A stretch of 64,000 nucleotides of DNA. Origin: Natronoarchaeum mannanilyticum (GTDB lineage Archaea; Halobacteriota; Halobacteria; Halobacteriales; Natronoarchaeaceae). Both the position numbers and the translations under genes were made by a program. Shown here one piece after another: positions 1 through 8,228 of this stretch (position 1 is its first letter; each line of letters starts with the position of its first letter). Under the pieces are notes generated by a model. The model had not been told where the DNA came from and searched no databases. It was given only the letters and a program-made list of their open reading frames with translations. Location of the stretch: assembly GCF_039522665.1 (NCBI RefSeq), contig NZ_BAAADV010000001.1, forward strand, positions 248,001 through 312,000, written 5' to 3'.

Positions 1-624
1 GGACCCCGCTCTGCCGCTCGACGCCGCCTCGTCCTCGGCCTTCCGCACTTCGTACATCAGCCGCAGCCGCTTGACGGCCGAGACCAGCGCCTTCGGATCA
101 GACGAGCGCACGCGGATCTCGGTCGCATCGAACAGGGCCGTCTGGGCCAGCGACAGGTTGTACTGTGCTAACAGTTCGTCGGGATCCCAGCGCGCGTCGA
201 CCGCGTCGAGCACCTGCCGCGGTTCGAGGTCGGCGTACAGCGACCGCTCGACGGACTCGGCGTCGGCGCCCAGCGTATCTGCGGCCCGGTCGAGCGCCCG
301 CTCCCGTTCGGTCGGCGTGACGACGCCCTCGGCCTCGGCGGCCGCGAACGCCGCGGTGCGGGCGCGCTCGGGCTCGATCGGCGCGCGCGTCTCGAAGGTC
401 GCCTCGCGTTCGAGCAGCTTCGCGAACCCCCGGACCAGCTTGAAGTCCTCGGCGTCGCGTTCGAGGTCGGAAAGCGCAGCGGTCAACTCCTCTCGGCGAT
501 GGCCGACGTGGCCCTGGTACGTGCCGAGGACCTTTGCGGCCAGCGGGCGGTGGCGTCGCTCGGCGAACTGCGGGTGGTAGCCCCCACCGGCCCGCGAGAC
601 GCGCAGCAGGTCCTTGGTCAGCAT
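1..624 (-). CDS. bax1: Bax1-type nuclease (DUF790 family), 3' part outside window
   Basis: The reading frame is open from ATG at 624 to the window edge, giving 208 codons without a stop. The N-terminus MLTKDLLRVSRAGGGYHPQF is the signature start of the DUF790 family, whose archaeal member Bax1 is an endonuclease partner of the XPB helicase in nucleotide excision repair (family knowledge). The later nuclease part of the protein lies beyond position 1. An AT-rich box on the minus strand at about 650-656 lies near 27 nt from the ATG, fitting a leaderless mRNA. The upstream neighbour is a response regulator, not xpb; an XPB homologue sits 5 kb away at 5337-6740. Confidence 0.85.
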   Translation of the reverse strand, partial: MLTKDLLRVSRAGGGYHPQFAERRHRPLAAKVLGTYQGHVGHRREELTAALSDLERDAEDFKLVRGFAKLLEREATFETRAPIEPERARTAAFAAAEAEGVVTPTERERALDRAADTLGADAESVERSLYADLEPRQVLDAVDARWDPDELLAQYNLSLAQTALFDATEIRVRSSDPKALVSAVKRLRLMYEVRKAEDEAASSGRAGS

Positions 625-672
625 CGGTTCGATGTCGGCAGCGGCAAGCCAAAAACTACACGACGAGCGACC

Positions 673-1302
673 CTACTCGGCCGCCGGTTCCTCGAACTCG
701 CGGAACACCGCGCGGAAGTCCCGGTCTTCGAAGCGGTACAGCGTCGTCTCGAGATCCTCCTCGATCTCCTCGATCCGCCGCTGGAGCCGCTCGTAGGCGT
801 CGCTCTGCTGGAGTTCGGCGTCGGTGACGTGTTTCTCGAGCACCGAGCGCTTCGAGACGTTCGCGAAGTACTCCTGGAGCCCGTCACGGTACTTCGTCCG
901 ATCGAGCAGGCGCTCGATCGCCTCGACGAGATCCTCGCTGTCGACGGGTTTGACGAGGTACTCGTCGAACCCCATCTCGATGGTGTCGATGCTGGGGTCG
1001 ACCGCCGTGACGATCGCCACCGGGCACTCGGCGCCCCGTTCCCGCAGTGCGGACAGCACCTCGTCGCCAGAGACGTCGGGCATCCGACGATCGAGCAGCA
1101 CCACGTCGACCTCGGCGTCCCACGCCGCCAGCGCGGCCTCGCCGCCGTCGGCGACGCTCACGCGGTAGCTGTCGTCGAGCCACGAGGTGTACAGTTCGGC
1201 GACCTGCGGCTCGTCCTCGACGATCAGCACGTCGACGGGCGGGCCGTCGTCCGCCTGCTCGGACGGGCTGTCGTCGCCGCCGGCCGTCGGTCGATCGCTC
1301 AT
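673..1302 (-). CDS. HalX-type response regulator
   Basis: 209 residues. Residues about 23-135 form a CheY-like receiver: acidic pair after VLIVEDE, phospho-acceptor Asp71 in VVLLDRRMPD, and the conserved Lys in YLVKPVD. The C-terminal 70 residues are a charged, coiled-coil-like segment typical of the HalX domain that follows receivers in haloarchaea. There is no recognisable DNA-binding domain of another family, so output is probably through HalX, whose mechanism is not established. No cognate kinase is adjacent; the nearest is the kinase at 15654. A TATATA-like element (plus strand TTATAG near 1420) would give a leader of roughly 90 nt. Confidence 0.9.
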   Translation of the reverse strand: MSDRPTAGGDDSPSEQADDGPPVDVLIVEDEPQVAELYTSWLDDSYRVSVADGGEAALAAWDAEVDVVLLDRRMPDVSGDEVLSALRERGAECPVAIVTAVDPSIDTIEMGFDEYLVKPVDSEDLVEAIERLLDRTKYRDGLQEYFANVSKRSVLEKHVTDAELQQSDAYERLQRRIEEIEEDLETTLYRFEDRDFRAVFREFEEPAAE

Positions 1303-1468
1303 GGCCCGCGCTCGACGCGGGCGGTCGGTCGCCCGTCGTCTCCCGGGATCGGTCGTCGGCCCGCGCGACTCGCTCCGGTGGCGCTCATGCTACAACGGTG
1401 GTGACGTTACGCACGGCCCGTTATAGCTCTGGCGGCGATTCGACGCCCCTACGGCGTTGACCCGGGCA

Positions 1469-2338
1469 TCAGCCGGCGAGAAACGCCGCGAGCAACTCGT
1501 TGAACGCCGCCGTGCGCTCCCTGGGTGGCCAGTGCCCGCAGTCCGAGAGCAGTTCGAGACGGGCGTCAGGAATCCCCGACGCGGCGTTGCGCGACCACTG
1601 CGGGGGAAACACCGGATCGTCGGCGCCGTGGACGACCAGCGTCTCCGCGGCGACGTCGTCGAGCCGGTGGGAGTAGTCGGTGCGAAAGCCCGAGCGCCGG
1701 ACCTCGTGGCGGCGCCACCGGCGGTAGGCTTTGCCCACCTGCGGGTGCTGGAGCAGCCGGTAGTACTCGTCGACGACGGGTCCCGAGAGCGAATCGAGAT
1801 CAGCGACGATTCCCCTGAGGCTCTGCTTGGCGAGCGTGCGGTTGCGCTTGAGGAGCGACAGCGAGAGCTCGTTGAGTTTGGGAGCTCGGGAGAGCGCGTA
1901 CGTCGCCATCCCGTTGGGCAGCTCGCGGCCAAGCCCGTAGCTGTCGACCAGCGCGAGCTTCCTGACCCGATCGGGCTCGCGGAGGGCGTAGCCCAGCCCG
2001 ACGCCGCCGCCCAGCGAGACGCCGACGACGTCGACCGCGTCGAACCCGAGCCGATCGACGACGGCGTCGACGACGTCGACGTGGAACGCCGTGCTGTAGC
2101 TGGCGTCGGGCCGCGCGCTGTTGCCGTACCCCGCCATGTCGAGCGCGACGACGCGCCGGTCGGCGGCCAGCGGGCCGATCGTCGCCCCCCACGAGAGCGA
2201 CGCGGCGTCGACGATCCCGCCGTGGAGCAGGAGAACCGGCGTCGACCCGCTGCCCGCCGAGAGGTAGTGTAACTGCAGACCGTCGACTTCGAGCCACTCG
2301 TCGACGGGCGCTACTTCGGAAGGGTGCTCCGTCGCCAT
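1469..2338 (-). CDS. alpha/beta-fold hydrolase
   Basis: 289 residues from ATG at 2338; an AT-rich TATA-like box at about 2363-2370 lies 27 nt upstream and supports this start over the open frame that runs on to 2722. The oxyanion-side motif LLLHGG follows the first strands, the nucleophile elbow is GVSLGGG (Ser), and the catalytic His is in the C-terminal DCGHWPPRE. This is the canonical alpha/beta hydrolase arrangement (esterase, epoxide hydrolase or C-C hydrolase type). The substrate cannot be deduced. It stands alone on the minus strand with about 140 bp on its upstream side before the ferredoxin gene. Confidence 0.88.
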   Translation of the reverse strand: MATEHPSEVAPVDEWLEVDGLQLHYLSAGSGSTPVLLLHGGIVDAASLSWGATIGPLAADRRVVALDMAGYGNSARPDASYSTAFHVDVVDAVVDRLGFDAVDVVGVSLGGGVGLGYALREPDRVRKLALVDSYGLGRELPNGMATYALSRAPKLNELSLSLLKRNRTLAKQSLRGIVADLDSLSGPVVDEYYRLLQHPQVGKAYRRWRRHEVRRSGFRTDYSHRLDDVAAETLVVHGADDPVFPPQWSRNAASGIPDARLELLSDCGHWPPRERTAAFNELLAAFLAG

Positions 2339-2478
2339 CGTGTGGGACGTCGTGGCGCGCTCTGAAATACCTTGCAACGGCCGGGAGTTCGCGGCGGGGA
2401 CAGTCCGGCGGTCGGGGCAGCCTCGACGCGGCGTCTCGACGCCGCGTTGCGCTCGACGGACGAAAGCTCGCAGGTAAA

Positions 2479-3135
2479 TCAGTCGGTGTGCGCGCGCTCG
2501 AACCGGCTCGCCGAGAGGAGTAGCTCCTCGACCTCGGGGAGGTGCTTGACGTTGTAGACGACCTTCGTGTCGGTCGTGACGGGCGAGGTGATACACGACA
2601 GCCGGATCCCGCGGTCGATCATCTCCTGGGTGAGGACGTGGCTCGTCGGCGGGGGAATCTCGCCCTCGATCACCGCGACCGCGCAGTTCGAGCAGGCGCC
2701 GCCGCGGCAGGCGAAGGGCCACGCCCGGCCGCTGTTCTCGGCGGCCTCCAGCAGCGACTCGTCGGGTTCGACCGTGATCTCGCCGTGGTCGACGCGGTCG
2801 AGGCCCGCCGCGTCGGCCTTCTCGAACAGGTCGTCGTCGTCCAGCGACCAGCCGTGATCGTCGAGCACCTCGTAGTTGAGGTACTCGACGCGGTACTCCG
2901 GCTGCTCGGGATCGGCGTCGACGCCCGACTCGGGGTTGGCGTTCGCCGCGCTGTCGAGCTCCGCGCGCCCGTCGCCGTTCCGGATCCGCTCGTAGGCCGT
3001 CTTGACGGTCTGGAACTCCTCCGCGGAACCGCCCTGATCGGGGTGGGCTTCCTTGACCCGTCGGCGGTAGGCGTCGACGAGGTCGTCCTCGCTCGCGTCG
3101 GGATCGACACCCAGAATCTCGTATGGGGACGCCAC
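2479..3135 (-). CDS. J-domain / plant-type [2Fe-2S] ferredoxin fusion
   Basis: 218 residues from GTG at 3135. Residues about 4-58 are a J domain (PYEILGVDPDAS, HPD at 31-33, then QGGSAEEFQTV). From about residue 80 the protein matches haloarchaeal ferredoxin, including the acidic insert rich in DDDDLFEKA, and carries the cluster ligands CRGGACSNC plus the later Cys in LSCITSP. Electron-carrier function is well supported; the J domain suggests DnaK interaction. GTG at 3144 is an alternative start, but the TATA-like AATATATT at 3158-3165 is centred 26-27 nt from 3135, favouring the shorter leaderless form. Confidence 0.9.
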   Translation of the reverse strand: MASPYEILGVDPDASEDDLVDAYRRRVKEAHPDQGGSAEEFQTVKTAYERIRNGDGRAELDSAANANPESGVDADPEQPEYRVEYLNYEVLDDHGWSLDDDDLFEKADAAGLDRVDHGEITVEPDESLLEAAENSGRAWPFACRGGACSNCAVAVIEGEIPPPTSHVLTQEMIDRGIRLSCITSPVTTDTKVVYNVKHLPEVEELLLSASRFERAHTD

Positions 3136-3157
3136 GGGCGCCACTAGCGAGCGAACG

Positions 3158-3165
3158 AATATATT
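3158..3165 (-). promoter_or_regulatory. TATA-like box for the J-ferredoxin gene
   Basis: AATATATT stands out in G+C-rich surroundings; its centre is 26-27 nt upstream of the GTG at 3135, the usual archaeal TATA-to-start distance, so it both marks the promoter and decides the start codon. Confidence 0.6.
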
Positions 3166-3370
3166 CTCTCGCCCGCCGGCGATATCTCTCGCTCGTTCGA
3201 CGCCGATATACTCACTCGGCCGACGCCGCTCCCCAACGCCTAAGACGGACATCTTCGCCACGTTTGCACGGGGAGAGAATGTCAGCACGCAGTCGTCCGG
3301 CCGACGCCGGACTCGGCGGTGCAGGGGGAACCGTCTCTGAAAGATCGGTCGGCGACGGGTGGGGCTAACC

Positions 3371-4138
3371 ATGTCGGCAGACGCTGTCGATACGGACGAG
3401 GAGCGGTCCGCGGCGGAGACCGCGGCGCCGGTTCGCGAGCGGTCGGACGCGGGCGGCGGGCAGTGGCTGCGAGCCGGAACCGCCGCGGCGGGCGCGGCGC
3501 TCGTGGCGTTCGGCCTCAGGCGTCGGTCGCTCGGCGGCACGGCGATCGCGCTCGTCGGCGGGTGGCTGTCGGCGCGCGCCGTCTGGGGGCTCGTTCGCCC
3601 GGATCGCGATCCGAGCGCCGCCGCCAGCCAGAGCGATCCCGAGGTGGCCGACGAGCCGCTGACGATCGCCGACTCGATCACGATCGCGAAATCGCCCGAC
3701 GAGCTTTCGGAACTGCTGCGCGACGCCGAAACCCTGTCGCGGCTCGCGGGGCCGGTCGCCGAAGTGGAATCGGACGGCGAGGATCGCCAGCGCTGGATCG
3801 TCAGCGGACCGCTCGACCGAAACTTCTCGTGGGAGACGGAGGTGGCCGCCGAGGACGACGGGCTGCGCTGGGAGCCGTCCGACGGGTCGGCCCTGTTCGA
3901 GGAGTTGGCGGTGGACTTTCGCGAAGCACCGGGCGGTCGGGGAACGATCGCGACGCTGCGAGTCGAACTCGACCCGCCGGGCGGGGAGGTCGGCAGGTCG
4001 ATAACGGAGCGGCTCGACGCCGTCCCGGGATCGCTCGGCGGCGTCGCGCTCGACCGGTTCAAGAGCCTCGCCGAGACGGGGGAGATTCCGACGACCAAGG
4101 CCAATCCCTCGGGGCGGGGTCGGGGTGATCTCGTGTGA
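3371..4138 (+). CDS. SRPBCC-family membrane-associated protein
   Basis: 255 residues from ATG at 3371 (a GTG at 3359 is also in frame). Residues about 30-70 contain one or two hydrophobic Ala/Gly-rich segments, then an SRPBCC (START/cyclase-dehydrase-like) domain of about 145 residues beginning at [22 protein letters not shown] proteins bind hydrophobic ligands; the ligand here is unknown. The stop codon overlaps the GTG start of the next gene by 4 nt, so it is translationally coupled to the alcohol dehydrogenase. This SRPBCC-dehydrogenase pairing is also seen in other haloarchaea, from memory. Confidence 0.82.
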   Translation: MSADAVDTDEERSAAETAAPVRERSDAGGGQWLRAGTAAAGAALVAFGLRRRSLGGTAIALVGGWLSARAVWGLVRPDRDPSAAASQSDPEVADEPLTIADSITIAKSPDELSELLRDAETLSRLAGPVAEVESDGEDRQRWIVSGPLDRNFSWETEVAAEDDGLRWEPSDGSALFEELAVDFREAPGGRGTIATLRVELDPPGGEVGRSITERLDAVPGSLGGVALDRFKSLAETGEIPTTKANPSGRGRGDLV

Positions 4139-5316
4139 GCCGCGAAACGATGGAAGCGCTCACCTGGCACGGCGACCGGGACGTCCGCGTCGAGGAGGTG
4201 CCGAAGCCCGAGATCGTCAACCCGACCGACGCCGTCATCGAGGTCACGGCGACGGCGATCTGCGGCTCCGACCTGCATCTGTACAACGACAACGTCCCCT
4301 CCATGCGCGAGGGCGACGTGCTCGGCCACGAGCCGATGGGCGAGGTCGTCGAAGTCGGCGACGAGGTGGAGAGTCTGGAGGTCGGCGACCGGGTCGTCGT
4401 TCCCTTCACGATCAGCTGCGGGGAGTGCTGGTTCTGCGAGCGGGGGCTGTACTCGCTGTGCGACAACTCCAACCCGAACGCCGAGATCGCCCGCAAGATG
4501 ATGGGCCACTCGCCGGCCGGGCTGTTCGGCTACTCCCACATGATGGGCGGCTACACCGGCGGCCAGGCGGAGTACCTGCGGGTGCCCTACGCCGACGTGG
4601 GACCGATAAAGATCGAGTCGGATCTGCCCGACGAGCAGGTGCTCTTTCTCTCGGACATCTTCCCGACAGGGTACATGGCCGCCGAGAACGCCGACATCGA
4701 GGAGTCGGACACCGTCGCGGTCTGGGGCTGCGGCCCGGTCGGCCAGTTCGCGATCCAGAGCGCGCAGATGCTCGGCGCCGAGCGCGTCGTGGCCATCGAC
4801 CGGATCTCCGAGCGCCTGGAGATGGCCCGCGAGCACGGCGACGCCGAGACGATCGACTACGCCGAGGCGGACGTGTACGACCGGTTGATGGAGCTGACCG
4901 GCGGGCGCGGCCCCGACAGCTGCATCGACGCTGTCGGCACGGACGCCCACGGCGTGGGACTCGACGGCGTCACCGACCCGCTGAAACGCGACGTGAAACT
5001 GCAGGACGACCATCCCTACGTGCTCCGCGAGGCGATCGAGTGCTGCCGAAAAGGCGGAACGCTGTCGGTGCCGGGCGTCTACGTCGGGCGCGCGAATATC
5101 CCGTTCGGCGCGGCGATGAACAAGGCGCTGACGATCAAGACGGGCCAGACCCACGTCCAGCGCTACCTCGACCCGCTCCTGGAGAAGATTGAGGACAGCG
5201 AGATCGACCCCTCGTTCGTGGTCACCCACGAGGAGCCGCTGGACGCCGGTCCCGAGATGTACCGGACGTTCAACGACAAGGAAGACGACTGCATCAAGGT
5301 GATCCTGACGCCCTGA
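4135..5316 (+). CDS. zinc-dependent alcohol dehydrogenase (formaldehyde-dehydrogenase-like MDR)
   Basis: 393 residues, GTG start overlapping the preceding stop (GTGA). Medium-chain dehydrogenase with catalytic zinc ligands in AICGSD (Cys43) and GHEPMG, a structural zinc loop [15 protein letters not shown] (about residues 95-109), and a nucleotide-binding [11 protein letters not shown] near residue 199. The overall pattern, including the long C-terminal half with [16 protein letters not shown], resembles glutathione-independent formaldehyde dehydrogenase/threonine-dehydrogenase-like members (COG1063). Substrate is not determinable. It forms a two-gene operon with the SRPBCC gene. Confidence 0.9.
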   Translation: MSRETMEALTWHGDRDVRVEEVPKPEIVNPTDAVIEVTATAICGSDLHLYNDNVPSMREGDVLGHEPMGEVVEVGDEVESLEVGDRVVVPFTISCGECWFCERGLYSLCDNSNPNAEIARKMMGHSPAGLFGYSHMMGGYTGGQAEYLRVPYADVGPIKIESDLPDEQVLFLSDIFPTGYMAAENADIEESDTVAVWGCGPVGQFAIQSAQMLGAERVVAIDRISERLEMAREHGDAETIDYAEADVYDRLMELTGGRGPDSCIDAVGTDAHGVGLDGVTDPLKRDVKLQDDHPYVLREAIECCRKGGTLSVPGVYVGRANIPFGAAMNKALTIKTGQTHVQRYLDPLLEKIEDSEIDPSFVVTHEEPLDAGPEMYRTFNDKEDDCIKVILTP

Positions 5317-5336
5317 CGGCGGCGTCTGTCAGCGTA

Positions 5337-6740
5337 TTATCTTCGCCGACTCGCCACTCCCTCCTCCGCGGTGTCGTCGGCGATCACCTCGTACAGCAGC
5401 GCCCGATCGGTCTCCTCGCTCGGTCGAAGGATCCGCCCGAGGCGCTGGGTGAACTCGCGCTCGCTGCCGCTGCCCGAGAGCACGACCGCGACGCTGGCGT
5501 CGGGCACGTCGATCCCCTCGTCCAGCACGTTCGAGGTGACGACGCGCGTGTACTCGCCCGCTCGGAACTTCTCTATGATCTCCCGGCGCTCTCGGGTCGC
5601 GGTCCGGTGGGTGATCGCCGGCACGAGAAAGCGCTCGGCGATGCGGTAGGCGAAGTCGTTGTGGGCGGTGAATACGATCGTGCGCTCGCCGCGGTGGCGG
5701 TCGAGGATCTCCGCGAGGGCGTCGATCTTGGCGTCGCAGCTCATCATGATCTCGCGGGCGCGCTGCTTTGCCAGCAGCGCCTCGCGAGCGGCCGGGTCCG
5801 ACCCCGAGCGCTTGACCAGCTCCTGGTAGTCGCTGCCGCTGCGCAGTTGGATGTTCGAGCGGGCGAGATAGTCGGTGAACATCTCCTGATTCCGCTCGTA
5901 TTTCTCGCGTTCCGCGTCGGTCAGCTCGACCGAGAGCCGGCGCACGTCGTACGGCGAGAGGTACTCGCCGGCCAGCTCGTCGGGATCGAGCGAGTGGACG
6001 ACCGGCCCCACGAGCTCCGCGACGACCTCGTGAGCGTCGTCCGGGCGCTCGAACGTCGCCGTCAGTCCGAGCCGGGCGGGCGCCGCGAGCAGGCGGGCGA
6101 TCTCGCGGTAGCCCTCGCCGCCGAGGTGGTGGACCTCGTCGAAGACGACCAGGCCGAACCGATCGCCCAGCTCGTCGGCCCGGAGGTACGCCGAGTCGTA
6201 CGTCGCGACCGTGATCGGCCCGACGCGCTGGACGCCGCCGCCGAGCTGGCCGAGATCGACGCCGGCCGCGGAGCCAGTGCGGACGTCGCTGCCGCCTTTC
6301 CCATCCCCCGCCCCGAACTCCGTCTCCAGTTCCTCGCGCCACTGTTCGAGCAGATCGATCGTCGGCACCACGACGAGCGTCGGCGTCGACAGGTCGGCGA
6401 TCGCGGCGACGCCGATCACCGTCTTGCCGCTCCCCGTGGGCAGTTCCAGCACGCCGCGCCGCGGCGCCGATCCGGAACCCTCCTCGCGCCAGGCGTCGAG
6501 CGCCTCGGTCTGGTACTCGCGGAGCTGGTAGCTCGACGCCAGTTCCGGCATCTCGGGAAGATCGAGCACCCGATCGTCGTACTCGGTACCGCGCTCGTCG
6601 AGCCAGTCGCGGATCGCGCCGTACCGGTGGGCCGGCGCCCGGTAGGTCTTCGAGCGGGCGTCGTACTCGGCGTGGGGGACGGCGTCGGCGCCGTCGCCCC
6701 CGATCCGGAGCGTCCCCTCCTCGAACGAGAGCGCGATCAC
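5337..6740 (-). CDS. XPB/Rad25-type DNA helicase (superfamily 2)
   Basis: 467 residues from GTG at 6740; the longer frame to 6779 crosses an AT-rich TATA-like box (about 6764-6770) sited 27 nt upstream of this GTG. Walker A LPTGSGKTV (near residue 100), DEVHH in motif II, LTATFERPD in motif III, and the C-terminal RecA2 motifs DEGIDVPDASV and QRLGRILRP are present. The short N-terminal damage-recognition-like region and the long insert between RecA domains match archaeal XPB. Likely acts in DNA repair. Its usual partner Bax1 is not adjacent but lies at 1-624. Confidence 0.9.
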   Translation of the reverse strand: MIALSFEEGTLRIGGDGADAVPHAEYDARSKTYRAPAHRYGAIRDWLDERGTEYDDRVLDLPEMPELASSYQLREYQTEALDAWREEGSGSAPRRGVLELPTGSGKTVIGVAAIADLSTPTLVVVPTIDLLEQWREELETEFGAGDGKGGSDVRTGSAAGVDLGQLGGGVQRVGPITVATYDSAYLRADELGDRFGLVVFDEVHHLGGEGYREIARLLAAPARLGLTATFERPDDAHEVVAELVGPVVHSLDPDELAGEYLSPYDVRRLSVELTDAEREKYERNQEMFTDYLARSNIQLRSGSDYQELVKRSGSDPAAREALLAKQRAREIMMSCDAKIDALAEILDRHRGERTIVFTAHNDFAYRIAERFLVPAITHRTATRERREIIEKFRAGEYTRVVTSNVLDEGIDVPDASVAVVLSGSGSEREFTQRLGRILRPSEETDRALLYEVIADDTAEEGVASRRR

Positions 6741-6844
6741 GGTCGGTCGTAGGCGCCCGACGACAAAAAGCCACGCCACCCGGCGGCGTCGCCGCGAGGA
6801 CCCGCGATCCGCGCCGCAGCGGCCGCCCGCCGGTTTCCTGAACC

Positions 6845-6850
6845 CTTATA
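6845..6850 (+). promoter_or_regulatory. TATA box of grpE
   Basis: CTTATA in a G+C-rich region, centred 27 nt before the grpE ATG at 6875, indicating a leaderless transcript; it lies in the 134-bp divergent gap with the XPB gene. Confidence 0.6.
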
Positions 6851-6874
6851 CTTGCCCGGGGGTTTGTACCGGCC

Positions 6875-8068
6875 ATGAGCGAGGACGAGGGAACGGAGGC
6901 CGAGCCCGCCGAGCCCGAGGTCGACGCGGACGGCGAGGCGGACGTCGAGATCAGCGAGGATCTGGTTGCGAAGGTCGCCGCCCACGACGCGGAGCTCGGC
7001 CAGGAGGTCAAGTCCCTGGCCCAGATTGCGATCGAGCTGAACAACTCGGTCTCCGAGCTGGAGGACGAACTGGAGGAGGTTCGTTCCGAGCGCGACGAGC
7101 TAAAAGACGAGCTCGAAGAGGCCCGCGCGGAGGCCGAGGACTACGAGGACCGTCTCCAGCGCAAGCAGGCCGACTTCAAGAACTACAAGGAGCGCCAGCA
7201 GCGCGAGCAAGAGCGCATCAAGGAGCGGGCCACCGAGGACCTCGTCGAGCGACTCGTCGAGGTTCGCGACAACCTCACGCGGGCGGCCGAGCAGGACCAC
7301 GACAACGTCGAGAGCATCCGCGAGGGCGTCGAGATGACGCTCAAGCAGTTCGACCGGATCCTCGACGACGAGAACGTCACCGCGGTCGAGCCCGATCCCG
7401 GCGACGACGTCGACCCCCAGCGCCACGAGGTGATGATGCGCACCGACAGCGCCCAAGAGGAGGGGACCGTCGTCGACGTGTACCGGCCCGGCTACGAGAT
7501 GGCCGACAAGGTGCTCCAGTCCGCGCAGGTGACCGTTTCGACCGGCGAAGCGGCCGACGACCCAGAGCAAGCGGACGAGAGCGGTGATGCCGAGGAGGCG
7601 GCCGACGCGGACGCCGAAGCGGAGGCTGACGCGGACGCTGAAGAGGTTGCCGAGACGACCGACGAGGAGCCCGACACGGAAGCCGAGGCGTCAACGGCCG
7701 ACGACGCCGAGGAAGCCGACGAAGAGGACGCCGACGCCGAGCCTGCTGCTGTAGGCGAGGATGGTTCCGAGGACGAGGAGTCCGACGAGACCGAAACCGG
7801 TGACGACGAGGACGAAGCCGACGCGGCGGACGCCGAAGGCGACGACGAGAGCGACGATGCCGACGCGGAGTCGGACGACGAGGCGACGGGTGACGAGGAG
7901 GAGACCGACGCCGAGGACGCTGACGATGAGGATACGGAGGCCGAGACCGCATCCGACGACGAGGAAGCGGACGACGATGAGCAAACGGAGGCGTCGGCCG
8001 AGGACGAGGACGCCGAACCTGACAAGGATCAGAGCGAAGTCGAGCCGACGCCTGAGGACGACGAGTAG
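6875..8068 (+). CDS. grpE: GrpE nucleotide exchange factor with very long acidic tail
   Basis: 397 residues. Residues about 45-225 are a normal GrpE: a long coiled coil (LNNSVSELEDELEEV), KADFKNYKERQQREQ, ATEDLVERLVEVRDNL and the beta domain ending EGTVVDVYRPGYEMADKVL. GrpE releases ADP from DnaK. From about residue 224 on there is a tail of some 170 residues made almost only of D, E, A, S, T and G with a single Lys. Haloarchaeal GrpE is normally around 200-240 residues (recollection), so the tail nearly doubles the protein. dnaK follows 160 bp downstream with its own promoter. Confidence 0.96.
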   Translation: MSEDEGTEAEPAEPEVDADGEADVEISEDLVAKVAAHDAELGQEVKSLAQIAIELNNSVSELEDELEEVRSERDELKDELEEARAEAEDYEDRLQRKQADFKNYKERQQREQERIKERATEDLVERLVEVRDNLTRAAEQDHDNVESIREGVEMTLKQFDRILDDENVTAVEPDPGDDVDPQRHEVMMRTDSAQEEGTVVDVYRPGYEMADKVLQSAQVTVSTGEAADDPEQADESGDAEEAADADAEAEADADAEEVAETTDEEPDTEAEASTADDAEEADEEDADAEPAAVGEDGSEDEESDETETGDDEDEADAADAEGDDESDDADAESDDEATGDEEETDAEDADDEDTEAETASDDEEADDDEQTEASAEDEDAEPDKDQSEVEPTPEDDE

Positions 8069-8195
8069 GATTTCGCGGTCGGCTTCGCGGCCGCCGCGAG
8101 GCGCATAAAAACCGCAAGATCGGCGGCGCGGAGAGGGCCGCTCACACCCCCATCTCGCCGCTTTTAATTCGCATAACTGCCACTGTGTAGAAAGG

Positions 8196-8201
8196 TTTAT
8201 A
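8196..8201 (+). promoter_or_regulatory. TATA box of dnaK
   Basis: TTTATA preceded by GAAAGG lies about 28 nt before the dnaK ATG at 8229, in the 160-bp gap after grpE; dnaK therefore likely has its own, probably heat-responsive, start. Confidence 0.6.
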
Positions 8202-8228
8202 CGGAACAGCCCACAAAGCTCTTTCAAG

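Noticed and set aside
2339-2722. N-terminal extension of the alpha/beta hydrolase to 2722
   Set aside because: The extension is Arg/Pro-rich, non-protein-like, and would span the TATA-like box that lies 27 nt before ATG 2338.
3279-3368. 29-residue ORF ending 2 nt before the SRPBCC ATG
   Set aside because: No TATA box at the right distance and the GGGGAGAG is too close to the ATG to act as ribosome-binding site; too little evidence.
2479-5229. 916-codon minus-strand open frame
   Set aside because: Only the last 218 codons resemble a protein family; the rest is antisense to the alcohol dehydrogenase and SRPBCC genes, as is common in high-G+C DNA with few stops.
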